Counted from the first letter of the stretch, positions 45,285 through 54,684 are shown. The stretch: 64,000 nt of DNA from Luteimonas rhizosphaerae (GCF_002849595.1 NZ_NRQR01000004.1:62001-126000), one strand, 5' to 3'. The notes: generated from the letters alone by a model not told the origin. Program-made: numbers and translations.

Positions 45285-46065
45285 CACGCCGACGACGATC
45301 GCGGTCGACGACCAGCAGCTCGCCGCCACGCTGGCCGCACCGTCGACCCGCATGCCCGGCCTGCTGTTCGTGCACGGCTGGAACGGCAGCCAGCGACGCG
45401 ATCTGCTGCGCGCGCGCGAGATCGCCGCGCTGGGCTGCATCTGCCTGACCTTCGACATGCGTGGCCACGGCGATCTCGAAGGCCTGCGTGCCGATACCAC
45501 CCGCGCCCACAATCTCGAGGACGTGCTGGCCGCCTACGACCGGCTGGCCGCGCACCCCGAGGTCGACACCACCGCGATCATGGTCGTGGGCTCGAGCTAC
45601 GGCGGGTATCTCGCCAGCATGCTGACCGCGATGCGGCGCGTGCGCTGGCTCGCGCTGCGGGTGCCGGCGCTGTATCGCGACGAGCACTGGGACATTCCCA
45701 AGGGCAACCTCGACCAGACCGATCTCGCCCGCTATCGCAGCGAAGTCCAGCCGCCGGAGGACAACCGCGCGCTGGGCGCCTGCACTGCATTCGAAGGCGA
45801 TGTGTTGATCGTCGAATCCGAACACGACGACCGCGTGCCACACGCGAACATCGTCAGCTACATCGGCGCGTTCCGTCGCGCGCGGTCGATGACCTACCGC
45901 GTCATCCAGGGCGCCGACCACGCGCTGACCGACGTCGCCGCGCGACGCGCCTACAGCACGTTGCTGACCCACTGGACCTCGGAGATGGTGCTCGGCGCAC
46001 GCCGTCGCGCGGTGTTGCCGCCGGCGCTGGACGCCAGCGGCGGCGACCCGCGCTTCGCACCCTGA
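45277..46065 (+). CDS. Alpha/beta hydrolase partner of DUF3182
   Basis: A 262-residue alpha/beta hydrolase without a signal peptide. The oxyanion strand is LLFVHGWNGSQ, the elbow GSSYGGYLAS (catalytic Ser), the acid lies in VESEHDDRVP, and the His is in IQGADHALTD. FDMRGHGDLEG resembles dienelactone-hydrolase or peptidase S9-type proteins. It overlaps the DUF3182 gene by 8 nt and presumably acts in the same unknown pathway. The start at 45277 follows a GAGCGCGCC region; an upstream in-frame ATG would extend into the DUF3182 gene. The following 232 nt (46066-46297) hold only a GC-rich hairpin near 46265-46290. Confidence 0.82.
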   Translation: MRSTPTTIAVDDQQLAATLAAPSTRMPGLLFVHGWNGSQRRDLLRAREIAALGCICLTFDMRGHGDLEGLRADTTRAHNLEDVLAAYDRLAAHPEVDTTAIMVVGSSYGGYLASMLTAMRRVRWLALRVPALYRDEHWDIPKGNLDQTDLARYRSEVQPPEDNRALGACTAFEGDVLIVESEHDDRVPHANIVSYIGAFRRARSMTYRVIQGADHALTDVAARRAYSTLLTHWTSEMVLGARRRAVLPPALDASGGDPRFAP

Positions 46066-46297
46066 CGATCGCGCGCGCGTCGTGCTGCGCCGGCACCTTC
46101 CTGACGCAGCAGCTGCGGCCGGACGTCACTATCCGCCACTGCCTCTCAGTGTCGAATTGACCGAGGGTCCTGCGCTTGCGACGCCGGTATTGCTGCGTTC
46201 GGCGCTACAGCGCCCTGGCGCTGCAGTCGCCGATATCGACGTGTGGCTGGAACCGGCACCGGTCGCGCGCGGCACCCTTGCGCCGCGCGCCAGTTCG

Positions 46298-46999
46298 TCA
46301 GGGCGCGGTGTCGACCAGCACCAGCTCGGCATCCTCGAGCGCGGTGATGCGGAGCGTCGCCTCGTCGCGGATCGCCGCGCCGTCACGCGCCTCGATGCGC
46401 ACGCCATTGATGTCGACGCTGCCGGTCGCCGGCACCAGATACCCGTAACGCGTGCCGTCGAAGCGGTACTCGGCGGTCTCGCCGGCCTTCAGCGTCGCGC
46501 CGAGCACGCGTGCGTCGGTGCGGATCGGCAAGGCGTCGTCGTCGCCGGCGATGCCGCTGGCCAGCGCGACGAAGCTGCCGCTGCGGTCGCTCTTCGGGAA
46601 CGGCTTTGCACCCCAGGCCGGCGCATCGCCGCGGCCGTCCGGAATGATCCAGATCTGGAAGATCCGGGTCTCGTCCGATTCCAGGTTGTACTCGCTGTGC
46701 TGGATGCCGGTGCCGGCGCTCATGACCTGCACGTCGCCGGCCTCGGTGCGCCCGCTGTTGCCCAGGCTGTCCTTGTGGGTGATCGCGCCGCTGCGCACGT
46801 AAGTGATGATTTCCATGTCCGCGTGCGAATGCGGCGGGAAGCCGGTCTTCGCGGCGATGGCGTCGTCGTTCCAGACCCGCAGCGCGCCCCAGCCCATGCG
46901 GGCGGGGTCGTGGTAGCCGGCGAACGAAAAGTGGTGCTTCGCATCGAGCCAGCCGTGGTTGGCGCCGCCGAGGGAAGCGAAGGGCCTGCGTTCGATCAT
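46298..46999 (-). CDS. Pirin-family cupin (YhaK/YhhW-like)
   Basis: A 233-residue two-cupin protein. The N-terminal cupin has the metal motif FPPHSHADMEIITYVRSGAITHKDS with His/His/Glu-type ligands, and GTGIQHSEYNLE supplies the last ligand. Residues AWGAKPFPKSDRSGSF are characteristic of YhhW-type pirins. Some of these have quercetin 2,3-dioxygenase activity. It diverges from a LysR gene, which probably regulates it through the dyad at 47064-47086. Confidence 0.9.
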   Translation of the reverse strand: MIERRPFASLGGANHGWLDAKHHFSFAGYHDPARMGWGALRVWNDDAIAAKTGFPPHSHADMEIITYVRSGAITHKDSLGNSGRTEAGDVQVMSAGTGIQHSEYNLESDETRIFQIWIIPDGRGDAPAWGAKPFPKSDRSGSFVALASGIAGDDDALPIRTDARVLGATLKAGETAEYRFDGTRYGYLVPATGSVDINGVRIEARDGAAIRDEATLRITALEDAELVLVDTAP

Positions 47000-47063
47000 G
47001 ACGTTCTCCTGTGTCGGTCGCGGTTGCGATGGGGGAACGTTACGCCTGCCCGATCGTGTTTAG

Positions 47064-47086
47064 AATGGAACCCATGGAATTCCATT
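47064..47086. promoter_or_regulatory. Inverted repeat, candidate LysR operator
   Basis: AATGGAA and TTCCATT (47064-47070 and 47080-47086) are perfect 7-bp arms around nine bases, in the pirin/LysR divergent region. Spacing and position fit a LysR recognition site. No experimental basis is available. Confidence 0.55.
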
Positions 47087-47117
47087 GTTTCCGTTTTCGA
47101 CATGGTCGGTGCCGCGC

Positions 47118-48035
47118 GTGAGCACCCTGCCCGATCTCGAAGGCTGGGCGATCTTCGCCCGCGTCGCCGACACCGGCTCGTTCGCACGCGCGGCCGAGGC
47201 GCTGTCGGTGTCGCAGGCGACGGTGTCCAAGGCGATCACGCGACTGGAGAAGCGCCTGGGCACGGTGCTGTTCCACCGGACGTCGCGGCGCATGACGCTG
47301 ACCGAGAGCGGCCGCGGCGCACTCGAACGCGCGACACGCATCCTCGCGGAAGGCGAAGCCGTGGAAGCGGAAATCACCGCGCAGGCGACGGTGCCGCGCG
47401 GCCTGGTCCGCATGGCCGCGCCGATGTCGTTCGGCGTCGCCCACCTCGCGCCGGTGCTGCCGGAGTTCATGGCCGCGTATCCCGATGTCGCGCTGGACCT
47501 GACCTTCGGCGACCAGACCATGGACCTGGTCGGCGAGGGTTTTGACCTCGCGCTGCGCATCGGCACGCTCGACGACTCCAGCCTGCTCGCGCGGCGGCTG
47601 TGCGGCGTGCGCGTGCTGCTGGTCGGCGCGCCCGCCTATTTCGAGCGGCACGGGCGACCGCGGCATCCGCGCGATCTCGCCACCCACCGCGCGCTGGCCT
47701 ACGCGTATGCGCGCTCGGGCGCGGCGTGGCGGTTCCGCCATCGACGCAACGGCGACTATTCGATCGGCGTGTCGTCGACGCTGAAGGTCAACAACGCCGA
47801 AGCGCTGAATCCCGCGTTGCTCGCCGGGCTGGGCCTGGCGCTGCAGCCCGAATTCCTGGTGTGGCGCGAACTCGCCGCGGGCACGCTGGAGATCGCCCTG
47901 GCCGACTGGACACCGCCGCCGATCGCCGTGCATCTGGTCACGCCGCCCGGGCGCGACCGGCCGGCGCGCGTGCAGGTACTGATCGAGCATCTGGCGGCGC
48001 GCTTCGCACGCGCGCCGTGGGCCAGCGACGCCTGA
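47118..48035 (+). CDS. LysR-family transcriptional regulator
   Basis: A 305-residue LysR-type regulator. The winged helix (residues 4-63) reads [45 protein letters not shown], then the linker helix and the effector domain with [13 protein letters not shown] and [18 protein letters not shown]. The GTG at 47118 is preferred; a TTG farther upstream would add unlikely sequence. It diverges from the pirin gene, and its 3' end is 7 nt from the convergent arsC gene. The effector is unknown. Confidence 0.9.
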   Translation: MSTLPDLEGWAIFARVADTGSFARAAEALSVSQATVSKAITRLEKRLGTVLFHRTSRRMTLTESGRGALERATRILAEGEAVEAEITAQATVPRGLVRMAAPMSFGVAHLAPVLPEFMAAYPDVALDLTFGDQTMDLVGEGFDLALRIGTLDDSSLLARRLCGVRVLLVGAPAYFERHGRPRHPRDLATHRALAYAYARSGAAWRFRHRRNGDYSIGVSSTLKVNNAEALNPALLAGLGLALQPEFLVWRELAAGTLEIALADWTPPPIAVHLVTPPGRDRPARVQVLIEHLAARFARAPWASDA

Positions 48036-48042
48036 CCGCGAC

Positions 48043-48471
48043 TCAGGCCGTGGGCACGATCCGCTGTCCGGCGGCGTCGAGCACGGCCTCGCCGTCCTCC
48101 TTGGCGAATGCGCCGGTCATCGCGGGCAGAATGTCGAGCACGACTTCCGACGGCCGCGACAGGCGCACGCCGAGGTCAGTTTCGACGAACGGCCGGTTGA
48201 TCAGGATCGGATGCGCGAGCATCGCATCGAGCAGGGCGTCGTCGGACAGGGACGGGTCGTCGAGGCCGAGTTCCTGATACGGCGTGCCCTTCTGGCGGAT
48301 GGCCTCGCGCACGCCGAGGCCGGCGCGTGCGATCAGATCCGACAGGCGCTCGCGCGTCGGCGGATGGGCCAGGTAATCGACGATCTCCGGCTCGATGCCG
48401 GCATGGCGGATCAGCGCCAGCGTATTGCGCGACGTACCGCACGCGGGGTTGTGCAGGATGACGGCGTTCAT
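48043..48471 (-). CDS. arsC: Glutaredoxin-dependent arsenate reductase ArsC
   Basis: A 142-residue ArsC of the R773 (glutaredoxin) class. The catalytic Cys is in [12 protein letters not shown] (Cys11-Cys12 area). The arginines that bind the arsenate adduct are in [26 protein letters not shown]. It reduces As(V) to As(III) for extrusion. Its ATG overlaps the arsH stop, so it is the second gene of the leftward ars operon. A second arsenate reductase gene of another class lies in the rightward operon. Confidence 0.95.
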   Translation of the reverse strand: MNAVILHNPACGTSRNTLALIRHAGIEPEIVDYLAHPPTRERLSDLIARAGLGVREAIRQKGTPYQELGLDDPSLSDDALLDAMLAHPILINRPFVETDLGVRLSRPSEVVLDILPAMTGAFAKEDGEAVLDAAGQRIVPTA

Positions 48472-49232
48472 GCGGATTCCTTCTGGGTCTGGGCGGTTTC
48501 GATCGCGCCCGATGCCGCCGCCAGTGCGCGGACGGCGAGATCGCCCTTGCGCTCGCTGTAGCGGCTGGTCAGAGTCTCCCCGCGGTCGCGCACGATCCGG
48601 GTGAATTTCAGCAGTTCTTCCATCACGTCGACGACGCGGTCGTAGTACGGCGACGGCTTCATGCGGCCGTCGGCGTCGAACTCCTGCCACGCCTTGGGCA
48701 CCGACGACTGGTTGGGGATCGTCACCATGCGCATCCAGCGGCCGAGCAGGCGCAGCGCGTTGACGACGTTGAACGACTGCGAACCGCCGCAGACCTGCAT
48801 CACCGCCAGCGTGCGTCCCTGGGTGGGGCGCATGCCGCCTTCCTCCAGCGGCAGCCAGTCGATCTGGTTCTTGAACACCGCGGTCGGCGCGCCGTGCCGC
48901 TCGGGACTCACCCACACCTGGCCCTCGGACCACATCGACAGCGCGCGCAGTTCCTGCACCCTGGGATGGGTCGCCGGCACGGAATCGAGCATGGGCAGGT
49001 CGTGCGGATCGAACACGCGCGTCTCGGCGCCCATCGCATCGAGCAGGCGCTGCGCTTCGAGCGCGAGCTTGCGGCTGTAGGACTCGGGCCGCAGCGCGCC
49101 GTAGAGGATGAGGATGCGCGGCGGATGCGCGGCGGCACTGGGCGGCTGCAGCGATGTGCCGTCGGGGATTTCGAACGCCTCGGCGGTCACGTTCGGCAGC
49201 GCGGCGAGGTCGGGTTGTTCGGTTATATTCAT
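48468..49232 (-). CDS. arsH: NADPH-dependent FMN reductase ArsH
   Basis: A 254-residue flavodoxin-like protein matching ArsH. Visible: [26 protein letters not shown] (FMN phosphate site), [47 protein letters not shown] and [18 protein letters not shown]. It oxidises trivalent organoarsenicals in some species and reduces quinones in vitro. Its start codon is 17 bases from the divergent arsR start, and its -10 element overlaps that of arsR. Only about six bases separate its -10 from its ATG. Confidence 0.95.
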   Translation of the reverse strand: MNITEQPDLAALPNVTAEAFEIPDGTSLQPPSAAAHPPRILILYGALRPESYSRKLALEAQRLLDAMGAETRVFDPHDLPMLDSVPATHPRVQELRALSMWSEGQVWVSPERHGAPTAVFKNQIDWLPLEEGGMRPTQGRTLAVMQVCGGSQSFNVVNALRLLGRWMRMVTIPNQSSVPKAWQEFDADGRMKPSPYYDRVVDVMEELLKFTRIVRDRGETLTSRYSERKGDLAVRALAAASGAIETAQTQKESA

Positions 49233-49267
49233 TCGACTATTCTAGAAACATGGAACATCAGTCCGCA
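49215..49267. promoter_or_regulatory. Overlapping divergent ars promoters with leaderless starts
   Basis: Rightward: TTGTTC (49215-49220), 17 bp, TATTCT (49238-49243), then six bases to the arsR ATG (49250). Leftward: TAGAAT (49244-49239) on the minus strand, then six bases to the arsH ATG (49232), with a weak -35 near 49262-49267. The two -10 elements overlap. Transcription should therefore start at or next to each start codon, and the ArsR operator must overlap both. Confidence 0.75.
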
Positions 49268-49573
49268 ACCCAGGCCCTGTCCGCGCTCGGCCATGCCACC
49301 CGCCTGTCGGTGTTCCGGCTGCTGGTGCAGACCGGCCGCGGCGGCAAGCTGGCCGGCGACATCGCGACGGCGCTGTCGCTGCCCGGCGCCACCCTGTCGT
49401 TCCACCTCAAGGAACTCAGCGCCGCCGGCCTGATCGCCGGCGAGCAGCGCGGTCGGACGATCTGCTACCGCGCCGACTTCGATGCGATGAACGCGCTGGT
49501 CGGCTACCTGACCGAAAACTGTTGCGCCGACGACGGCAGCGCCTGCACCGCCCCGGACGCCTGCGCGCCCTGA
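49250..49573 (+). CDS. arsR: ArsR-family arsenic repressor
   Basis: A 107-residue winged-helix repressor: ALSALGHATRLSVFRLLVQTG, the recognition region GATLSFHLKELSAAGLI and QRGRTICYR. Metalloid-binding cysteines are probably those of NCCADDGSAC near the C-terminus, as in C-terminal-cysteine ArsR variants. It begins an operon with the arsenate reductase and acr3. No typical ribosome-binding site is present, consistent with a leaderless message. Confidence 0.93.
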   Translation: MEHQSATQALSALGHATRLSVFRLLVQTGRGGKLAGDIATALSLPGATLSFHLKELSAAGLIAGEQRGRTICYRADFDAMNALVGYLTENCCADDGSACTAPDACAP

Positions 49574-49613
49574 GCGCCACCTTCTTCTCCTGTTCCGACG
49601 ACCCGGCCTTCCC

Positions 49614-50105
49614 ATGACACGACGCGTCCTTTTCCTGTGCACCGGCAACTCCGCGCGGAGCGTGCTGGCCGAATCCACGCTGCGCGCCTGGGGCGTGGGC
49701 CGCTACGACAGTTTCAGCGCGGGCAGCCAGCCCGCCGGCCAGGTGAATCCGTTCGCCATCGCCCAGCTGGAACGCGAGGGCTTCCCGACCGACAACCTGC
49801 GCAGCAAGTCGTGGGACGAGTTCTCGATGGAGCAGACCGCACCGATGGATCTGATCGTCACCGTCTGCGACAGCGCGGCGAATGAAGCCTGCCCGATCGT
49901 GCACGGCGATTTCACCCGCGTGCACTGGGGTCTGTTCGACCCCGCCGCGGTGACCGGCAGCGATGCCGACAAGCGCGCGGCCTTCGCCAAGGCGCACGCG
50001 ATCATCCAGCAGCGGCTGCGCGTGTTCCTCGAGATCCGCGACGCGGTGTGGCAGGACAAGGCACAACTGAAAGCACTGCTCGAGCCGATCGCGGAGGTTC
50101 AATGA
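49614..50105 (+). CDS. arsC: LMW-phosphatase-type arsenate reductase
   Basis: A 163-residue low-molecular-weight tyrosine-phosphatase-fold arsenate reductase. The P-loop is [16 protein letters not shown] (CX5R), and the acidic loop is [14 protein letters not shown], the extended ArsC version. It reduces As(V) with thioredoxin or glutaredoxin-type donors. Its stop overlaps the acr3 start, and arsR lies 40 nt upstream. It is the second arsenate reductase in this island and belongs to a different class. Confidence 0.93.
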   Translation: MTRRVLFLCTGNSARSVLAESTLRAWGVGRYDSFSAGSQPAGQVNPFAIAQLEREGFPTDNLRSKSWDEFSMEQTAPMDLIVTVCDSAANEACPIVHGDFTRVHWGLFDPAAVTGSDADKRAAFAKAHAIIQQRLRVFLEIRDAVWQDKAQLKALLEPIAEVQ

Positions 50106-51175
50106 GCACGCCCGCGCCCGGACGCCTGTCGTTCCTCGACCGCTGGCTCACGCTGTGGATCTTCGCCGCGATGGCGCTGGGCGTCGCGCTCGGCACGCTG
50201 TTCGACGGACTGCCCGACGCCTTGAACGCGATGTCGTGGGGCTCGACCAACGTCCCGATCGCGATCGGCCTGATCCTGATGATGTATCCGCCGCTGGCCA
50301 AGGTGCGTTACGCGGAACTGCCGAACGTGTTCCGCGACAAACGCGTGCTGGCGCTGTCGCTGGTGCAGAACTGGATCATCGGCCCGTGGCTGATGTTCGG
50401 GCTCGCGGTGGTGTTCCTGCGCGACCATCCGGAATACATGACCGGGCTGATCCTGATCGGCCTGGCGCGCTGCATCGCGATGGTGCTCGTGTGGAACCAG
50501 CTCGCGCGCGGCGACAACCAGTACGTCGCCGGGCTCGTCGCATTCAATTCCGTGTTCCAGATCCTGTTCTTCAGCGTCTACGCGTGGTTCTTCCTGACCT
50601 GGCTGCCGCCGGTGCTCGGCCTGCAGGGCAGCGTCATCGACGTCAGCATCTGGACGATCGCCGAGGCGGTGCTGCTCTATCTCGGCATCCCGTTCCTCGC
50701 CGGCTTCCTGACCCGCCGCTGGCTGGTGAAGTCGAAAGGCGAAGCCTGGTACGAGACGCGCTTCCTCCCGAAGATCAGTCCGATCACCCTGGTCGCGCTG
50801 CTGTTCACCATCGTCGCGATGTTCAGCCTCAAGGGCGGCGACGTCGTGCGGATTCCGATGGACGCGGTGCGCATCGCGATCCCGCTGACGATCTACTTCC
50901 TGATCCAGTTCGTCGTCAGTTTCTGGATGGGCAAGCTCATCGCCAAGGATTACCCGCGCACGACGGCCATCGCGTTCACCGCGGCCGGCAACAACTTCGA
51001 ACTCGCCATCGCGGTCGCGATCGCGGCGTTCGGCCTGGCCTCGCCGGTCGCGTTCGCCGCGGTCATCGGGCCGCTGGTCGAAGTGCCGGTGCTGATCCTG
51101 CTGGTGCACGTGGCGCTGCGACTGGGCCGGCGGCATTTCGGCACCGACGGCGTGCCGGCAGCCGCGCAGCGCTGA
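50102..51175 (+). CDS. arsB: Arsenite efflux permease ACR3
   Basis: A 357-residue membrane protein with about ten helices, matching the ACR3 family. The conserved cysteine segment [19 protein letters not shown] and the helix [36 protein letters not shown] are diagnostic. It expels arsenite by secondary transport. It is the last gene of the rightward ars operon, overlapping the reductase by 4 nt. The symbol arsB is used for the ACR3-type pump in many annotations; acr3 is a synonym. Confidence 0.95.
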   Translation: MSTPAPGRLSFLDRWLTLWIFAAMALGVALGTLFDGLPDALNAMSWGSTNVPIAIGLILMMYPPLAKVRYAELPNVFRDKRVLALSLVQNWIIGPWLMFGLAVVFLRDHPEYMTGLILIGLARCIAMVLVWNQLARGDNQYVAGLVAFNSVFQILFFSVYAWFFLTWLPPVLGLQGSVIDVSIWTIAEAVLLYLGIPFLAGFLTRRWLVKSKGEAWYETRFLPKISPITLVALLFTIVAMFSLKGGDVVRIPMDAVRIAIPLTIYFLIQFVVSFWMGKLIAKDYPRTTAIAFTAAGNNFELAIAVAIAAFGLASPVAFAAVIGPLVEVPVLILLVHVALRLGRRHFGTDGVPAAAQR

Positions 51176-51205
51176 GCCAGGCGGACCTGGCGCACCGGCG
51201 CGGTG

Positions 51206-52224
51206 TCAGCGGACCTCGCGCCACCACGGATCGCCGACCTGCGGATCTGTGATGTCGACACGCTCGCCCATGCGCGGCGTGCTGATGCGGAGGCGAGATC
51301 GAAGGTGCCGTTGTGGATCGGCAGCAGCACGTCGGCGCGCAGGTCGCGGAAGGCCTGCAGGGTCTGTTCGGGCTGCATGTGCACCAGCGGCCAGCGCACG
51401 TCGTAGGCGCCGCTTTCCACCAGGGCCAGATCGAAGGGACCGTGGCGCCTGCCGATCTCGGCGAATGCGTCGGAGTAGCCGCCGTCGCCGCTGAAGAACA
51501 TGCGCAGGTCGTCGTCGACGATGACCCAGGAGGCCCACAGCGTGCGGTCGGTGTCGCGCAGGCCGCGGCCGGAGAAGTGCTGCGCCGGCGTCAGGCTGAA
51601 GCGCAGGCCGTCGACGGTCGTGTCCTGCCACCAGTCGAGCTGGCGGATCTTCGCTGCGTCGATGCCCCAGTCGACCAGGCGGTCGCCGACGCCGAGCGGC
51701 GTCAGGATGTGGCGCGTGTTGCCTGCCAGCGCGACGATCGCGTGCCGGTCCAGATGATCGAAATGGTCGTGCGACAGCACGATGCCCTCGATCGGCGGCA
51801 GGTCGGCGAGCGCGATCGGCGGGGCGTGGAACCGCGCCGGACCGGCCCACTGCACCGGCGACGCACGCTTGGAGAAGACCGGGTCCGTGAGCCAGTAGCC
51901 GCCACGCAGCTTCAGCAGCACGGTCGAGTGGCCCAGGCGCCAGAGGCTGCGGTCCGGCGCCGCGTCGAGATCCGCGCGGGTCAGCGCGACGACCGGGATG
52001 TCGCCGGCCGGCACCGTGTTCTCCGGCTTCCGGAAGAAGACATCGAAGCCCAGCCGCACGCTGGCCCAGAAGCCCAGCCTGGGAATCTCGATCGCGTTGC
52101 GGAACCGGCCGTCGCGCTGCTGCGGCGATTCGGCGTACGGCGGCAGGTCGGGACTGCGGGCACAGGCGTAGAAAGTGGTCACGAGCAGGGATCCGGTCAG
52201 CAGGAGGAGGAGGAGACGCTTCAT
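51206..52224 (-). pseudogene. MBL-fold lipoprotein hydrolase, frameshifted near the C-terminus
   Basis: A metallo-beta-lactamase-fold hydrolase with an N-terminal signal and lipobox (TTFYAC). The N-terminal 300 residues look intact: LSHDHFDHLDR (HXHXDH motif), PAQHFSGRGL, FFSGDGGYSDAF and LPIHNGTFDLA. After that the frame ends in unrelated residues, while another frame gives RISTPRMGERVDITDPQVGDPWWREVR to a stop at 51206. In relatives a segment of some 20 residues separates those two parts, so it is missing at the join (51290-51291). The sequenced allele probably does not give a normal protein. It diverges from a TetR gene. Confidence 0.78.
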
Positions 52225-52241
52225 GGCGGGAATCGGCTGGG

Positions 52242-52292
52242 TACACTGCACAGTGTAGTTTCATTCCGGCGAATGTAAACCCTCCAGTGTAG
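52242..52292. promoter_or_regulatory. Candidate TetR operator with full and half sites
   Basis: TACACTG and CAGTGTA (52242-52248 and 52251-52257) form a 7-2-7 palindrome. A related half site, CAGTGTAG (52285-52292), overlaps a possible -10 TAGAAT (52290-52295) of the TetR gene. The positions fit autoregulation plus repression of the divergent MBL gene. Confidence 0.6.
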
Positions 52293-52321
52293 AATTTCGC
52301 TTTGTCCGGAGGAGCGTCGCC

Positions 52322-52930
52322 ATGCCCGCCCCCAGCCGCCTGACCGATCGCAAGCGCGAGGCCATCGTCCGCGCCGCCGTCGTCGCCTTCCGCACCGCGG
52401 GATTCGAGGCGACGAGCATGGACCAGGTCGCCGCCGACGCCGGCGTGTCCAAGCGCACGGTCTACAACCACTTCCCGAGCAAGGACGCGCTGTTCGGCGA
52501 GATCCTGCGTGCGCTGTGGGACCGGATCACCGCCAGCGTCGACCTGCCGTATGCGCCCGGGCAACCGCTGGACGCGCAACTGCGCCAGTTGCTCGGCCAG
52601 AAGCTCGCCCTGCTGGGCGATCCGGATGCGATCGATCTCGCGCGCGTGGCGATGGCGGAAATCATCCGCAACCCGGAACGCGCCCGCGACATCGTCGCGC
52701 GCATGGACGAGAAGGAAGAAGGCGTGACCGCGTGGATCCGCGCCGCGCACGCCGATGGCCGGCTACGCGACGTCGATCCCGCGTTCGCGGCGATGCAGTT
52801 GCAGGGGCTGGTGAAAGGGTTCGCGTTCTGGCCGCAGGTCACGATGGGCGCGCCGCCGCTCGATGGCGCCGCACGCGCGCGCGTCGCCGATGCCGCGGTG
52901 GCGATGTTCCTCGGGCACTACGCGGCCTGA
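52322..52930 (+). CDS. TetR/AcrR-family regulator
   Basis: A 202-residue TetR-type repressor. The HTH is residues 10-55: AIVRAAVVAFRTAGFEATSMDQVAADAGVSKRTVYNHFPSKDALF. The C-terminal all-helical domain has LARVAMAEIIRNPERARDIV. It is divergent from the MBL gene and has a palindromic site between them. The Old Yellow Enzyme gene is 108 nt downstream on the same strand and could be under the same control. The ligand is unknown. Confidence 0.92.
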   Translation: MPAPSRLTDRKREAIVRAAVVAFRTAGFEATSMDQVAADAGVSKRTVYNHFPSKDALFGEILRALWDRITASVDLPYAPGQPLDAQLRQLLGQKLALLGDPDAIDLARVAMAEIIRNPERARDIVARMDEKEEGVTAWIRAAHADGRLRDVDPAFAAMQLQGLVKGFAFWPQVTMGAPPLDGAARARVADAAVAMFLGHYAA

Positions 52931-53038
52931 GGCGCATTGCCGCAACGTTGCATCCCGGCAGGCGGATGCTGCGACGCTTGATAAGCGCGGGCGCGCGCAT
53001 CAGATGGGGAGGCCGTTCCACTGTCGAGACCGTCCACC

Positions 53039-54151
53039 ATGCCCACCCTGTTCGATCCCCTGACCGCCGGCGCGCTGTCGCTGCCCAACCGCATCGTCAT
53101 GGCCCCGCTGACGCGCAACCGTTCGCCGGATGCGATTCCCCTGCCGCGCACCGCGCTGTACTACGCGCAGCGCGCGACCGCCGGCCTGCTGGTCACCGAA
53201 GCCACCGCGATCAGCCACCAGGGCCAGGGCTATGCCGACGTGCCTGGCCTGTATGCGCCGGAGCAGGTCGCCGGTTGGCGCCAGGTCACCGAGGCCGTGC
53301 ATGCGGAAGGCGGCAGGATCGTCGTGCAGCTGTGGCACGTGGGCCGTATCTCGCATACCAGCCTGCAGCCCGATGGCCAGGCGCCGGTCGCGCCGTCGGC
53401 ACTCCGCGCCGCGAGCAAGACCTTCATCCACGACGCCGATGGCCGGGGCGCGTTCGTCGACACGTCCGAGCCCCGCGCGCTCGAAGCGTCGGAACTGCCT
53501 GGCATCGTCGAGGATTACCGGCGCGCCGCGCGCGCGGCGATCGACGCCGGCTTCGATGGCGTCGAAGTGCATGCCGCGAACGGCTATCTGATCGACCAGT
53601 TCCTGCGCGGCGGAAGCAACCGTCGCGAAGACGCGTACGGCGGCAGCATCGAGAACCGCGCGCGTTTCCTCGGCGAGGTCATGCGTGCGGTCGTCGAGGA
53701 AATCGGCGGCGAGCGCACCGGCATCCGCCTGTCGCCGGTCACGCCGGCGAACGATGCGCACGACGACCAGCCGCAGCCGCTGTTCACCCACGTGGTCGAG
53801 GTGCTGGCGCCGTTGAACCTCGCGTTCGTGCATGTCGTCGAAGGCGCCACCGGTGGCGCGCGCAATCACCAGCAAGGCGATGCACCGTTCGATTACGTGG
53901 CCTTGAAGGCGGCCTATGCCAAGGCCGGCGGCAACGGCGCCTGGATCGTCAACAACGGCTACGACAAGACGGATGCCGAGGCCGCGATCGACACCGGCCA
54001 CGCCGATGCGGTGGCGTTCGGCCGTCCCTTCATCGCCAACCCCGATCTCGTGCGACGCCTGCGCGAGAATGCGCCCTTGAACGAGCCCGACCAGGCGACG
54101 TTCTACGGCGGTGGCGACACCGGCTACACCGACTACCCGACGCTCGACTGA
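53039..54151 (+). CDS. Old Yellow Enzyme family ene-reductase (NemA-like)
   Basis: A 370-residue FMN TIM-barrel oxidoreductase. NRIVMAPLTRNRSPDAIP, VQLWHVGRISHTSLQPDG, and FDGVEVHAANGYLIDQFLRGGSNRREDAYGGS are the canonical OYE segments, with the His/Asn pair (HAAN) that binds the substrate. GRPFIANPDLVRRL ends the barrel. NemA-like members reduce electrophilic enones, maleimides and nitro compounds. It lies 108 nt after a TetR gene and is followed by a terminator. Confidence 0.93.
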   Translation: MPTLFDPLTAGALSLPNRIVMAPLTRNRSPDAIPLPRTALYYAQRATAGLLVTEATAISHQGQGYADVPGLYAPEQVAGWRQVTEAVHAEGGRIVVQLWHVGRISHTSLQPDGQAPVAPSALRAASKTFIHDADGRGAFVDTSEPRALEASELPGIVEDYRRAARAAIDAGFDGVEVHAANGYLIDQFLRGGSNRREDAYGGSIENRARFLGEVMRAVVEEIGGERTGIRLSPVTPANDAHDDQPQPLFTHVVEVLAPLNLAFVHVVEGATGGARNHQQGDAPFDYVALKAAYAKAGGNGAWIVNNGYDKTDAEAAIDTGHADAVAFGRPFIANPDLVRRLRENAPLNEPDQATFYGGGDTGYTDYPTLD

Positions 54152-54162
54152 GCGCCGGGGCC

Positions 54163-54192
54163 GATGACCGTCGCGACAGGGCGACGGTCATC
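54163..54192 (+). terminator. Intrinsic terminator after the OYE gene
   Basis: A 12-bp perfect stem, GATGACCGTCGC with its complement (54163-54174, 54181-54192), and a 6-nt loop, followed by a T/C-rich tail. It lies between convergent genes. Confidence 0.75.
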
Positions 54193-54198
54193 GTTCTC

Positions 54199-54594
54199 TC
54201 AGTCCGGCCGCGTGGCCGGCGTGGTCTGGAATTCCTGGCCCGTTGCCGGATCGCGTGCACGGCCGGGAATGGTTTCCTGGGCGCCGGGAATCACCCGCCC
54301 CTGCGCATCGCGGACCTGGCCGGGAATGTGCGGAGTACGCATCGGCGCAGTCTGCGTCGCCGGTGTCGGCTGCATCGACTGTGTGGGCGCAGGGCCCGCT
54401 TCCGGAATGCCGGTCGCGGGACGGGCGCGCTGCGACGCGTTCGCCGGCACCGGGGTCGGCGCCGGTGTCGCCGTCGTAGGTGACGTGGTCGGCGATGTCG
54501 GTGTGGTCGGCCGTTGCAGCTGTTGCGCCCACGCCGGCGCGGCGGCGACCGCCAGCACGACGGGGACGAGAATTCGATAGGGAATGCGGGACAT
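54199..54594 (-). CDS. Exported Pro/Thr-rich hypothetical protein
   Basis: A 131-residue protein with a signal peptide (MSRIPYRILVPVVLAVAAAPAWAQ). The middle is low-complexity Pro/Thr/Ala (TPTSPTTSPTTATPAPTP). The C-terminal 50 residues carry repeated Gly/Gln/Pro text such as HIPGQVRDAQGRVIPGAQETIPGRARDPATG. It has no recognisable domain. The signal peptide and lack of frame problems make it a credible gene. Function unknown. Confidence 0.62.
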   Translation of the reverse strand: MSRIPYRILVPVVLAVAAAPAWAQQLQRPTTPTSPTTSPTTATPAPTPVPANASQRARPATGIPEAGPAPTQSMQPTPATQTAPMRTPHIPGQVRDAQGRVIPGAQETIPGRARDPATGQEFQTTPATRPD

Positions 54595-54684
54595 GACGCC
54601 TCCAGGGGCGTAGGGGAGATTCGACCCTACGCGCCGCGCAATGCGCTGGAGATGAAAGATCCGTTGGATGGCGGCCCCAACGCA

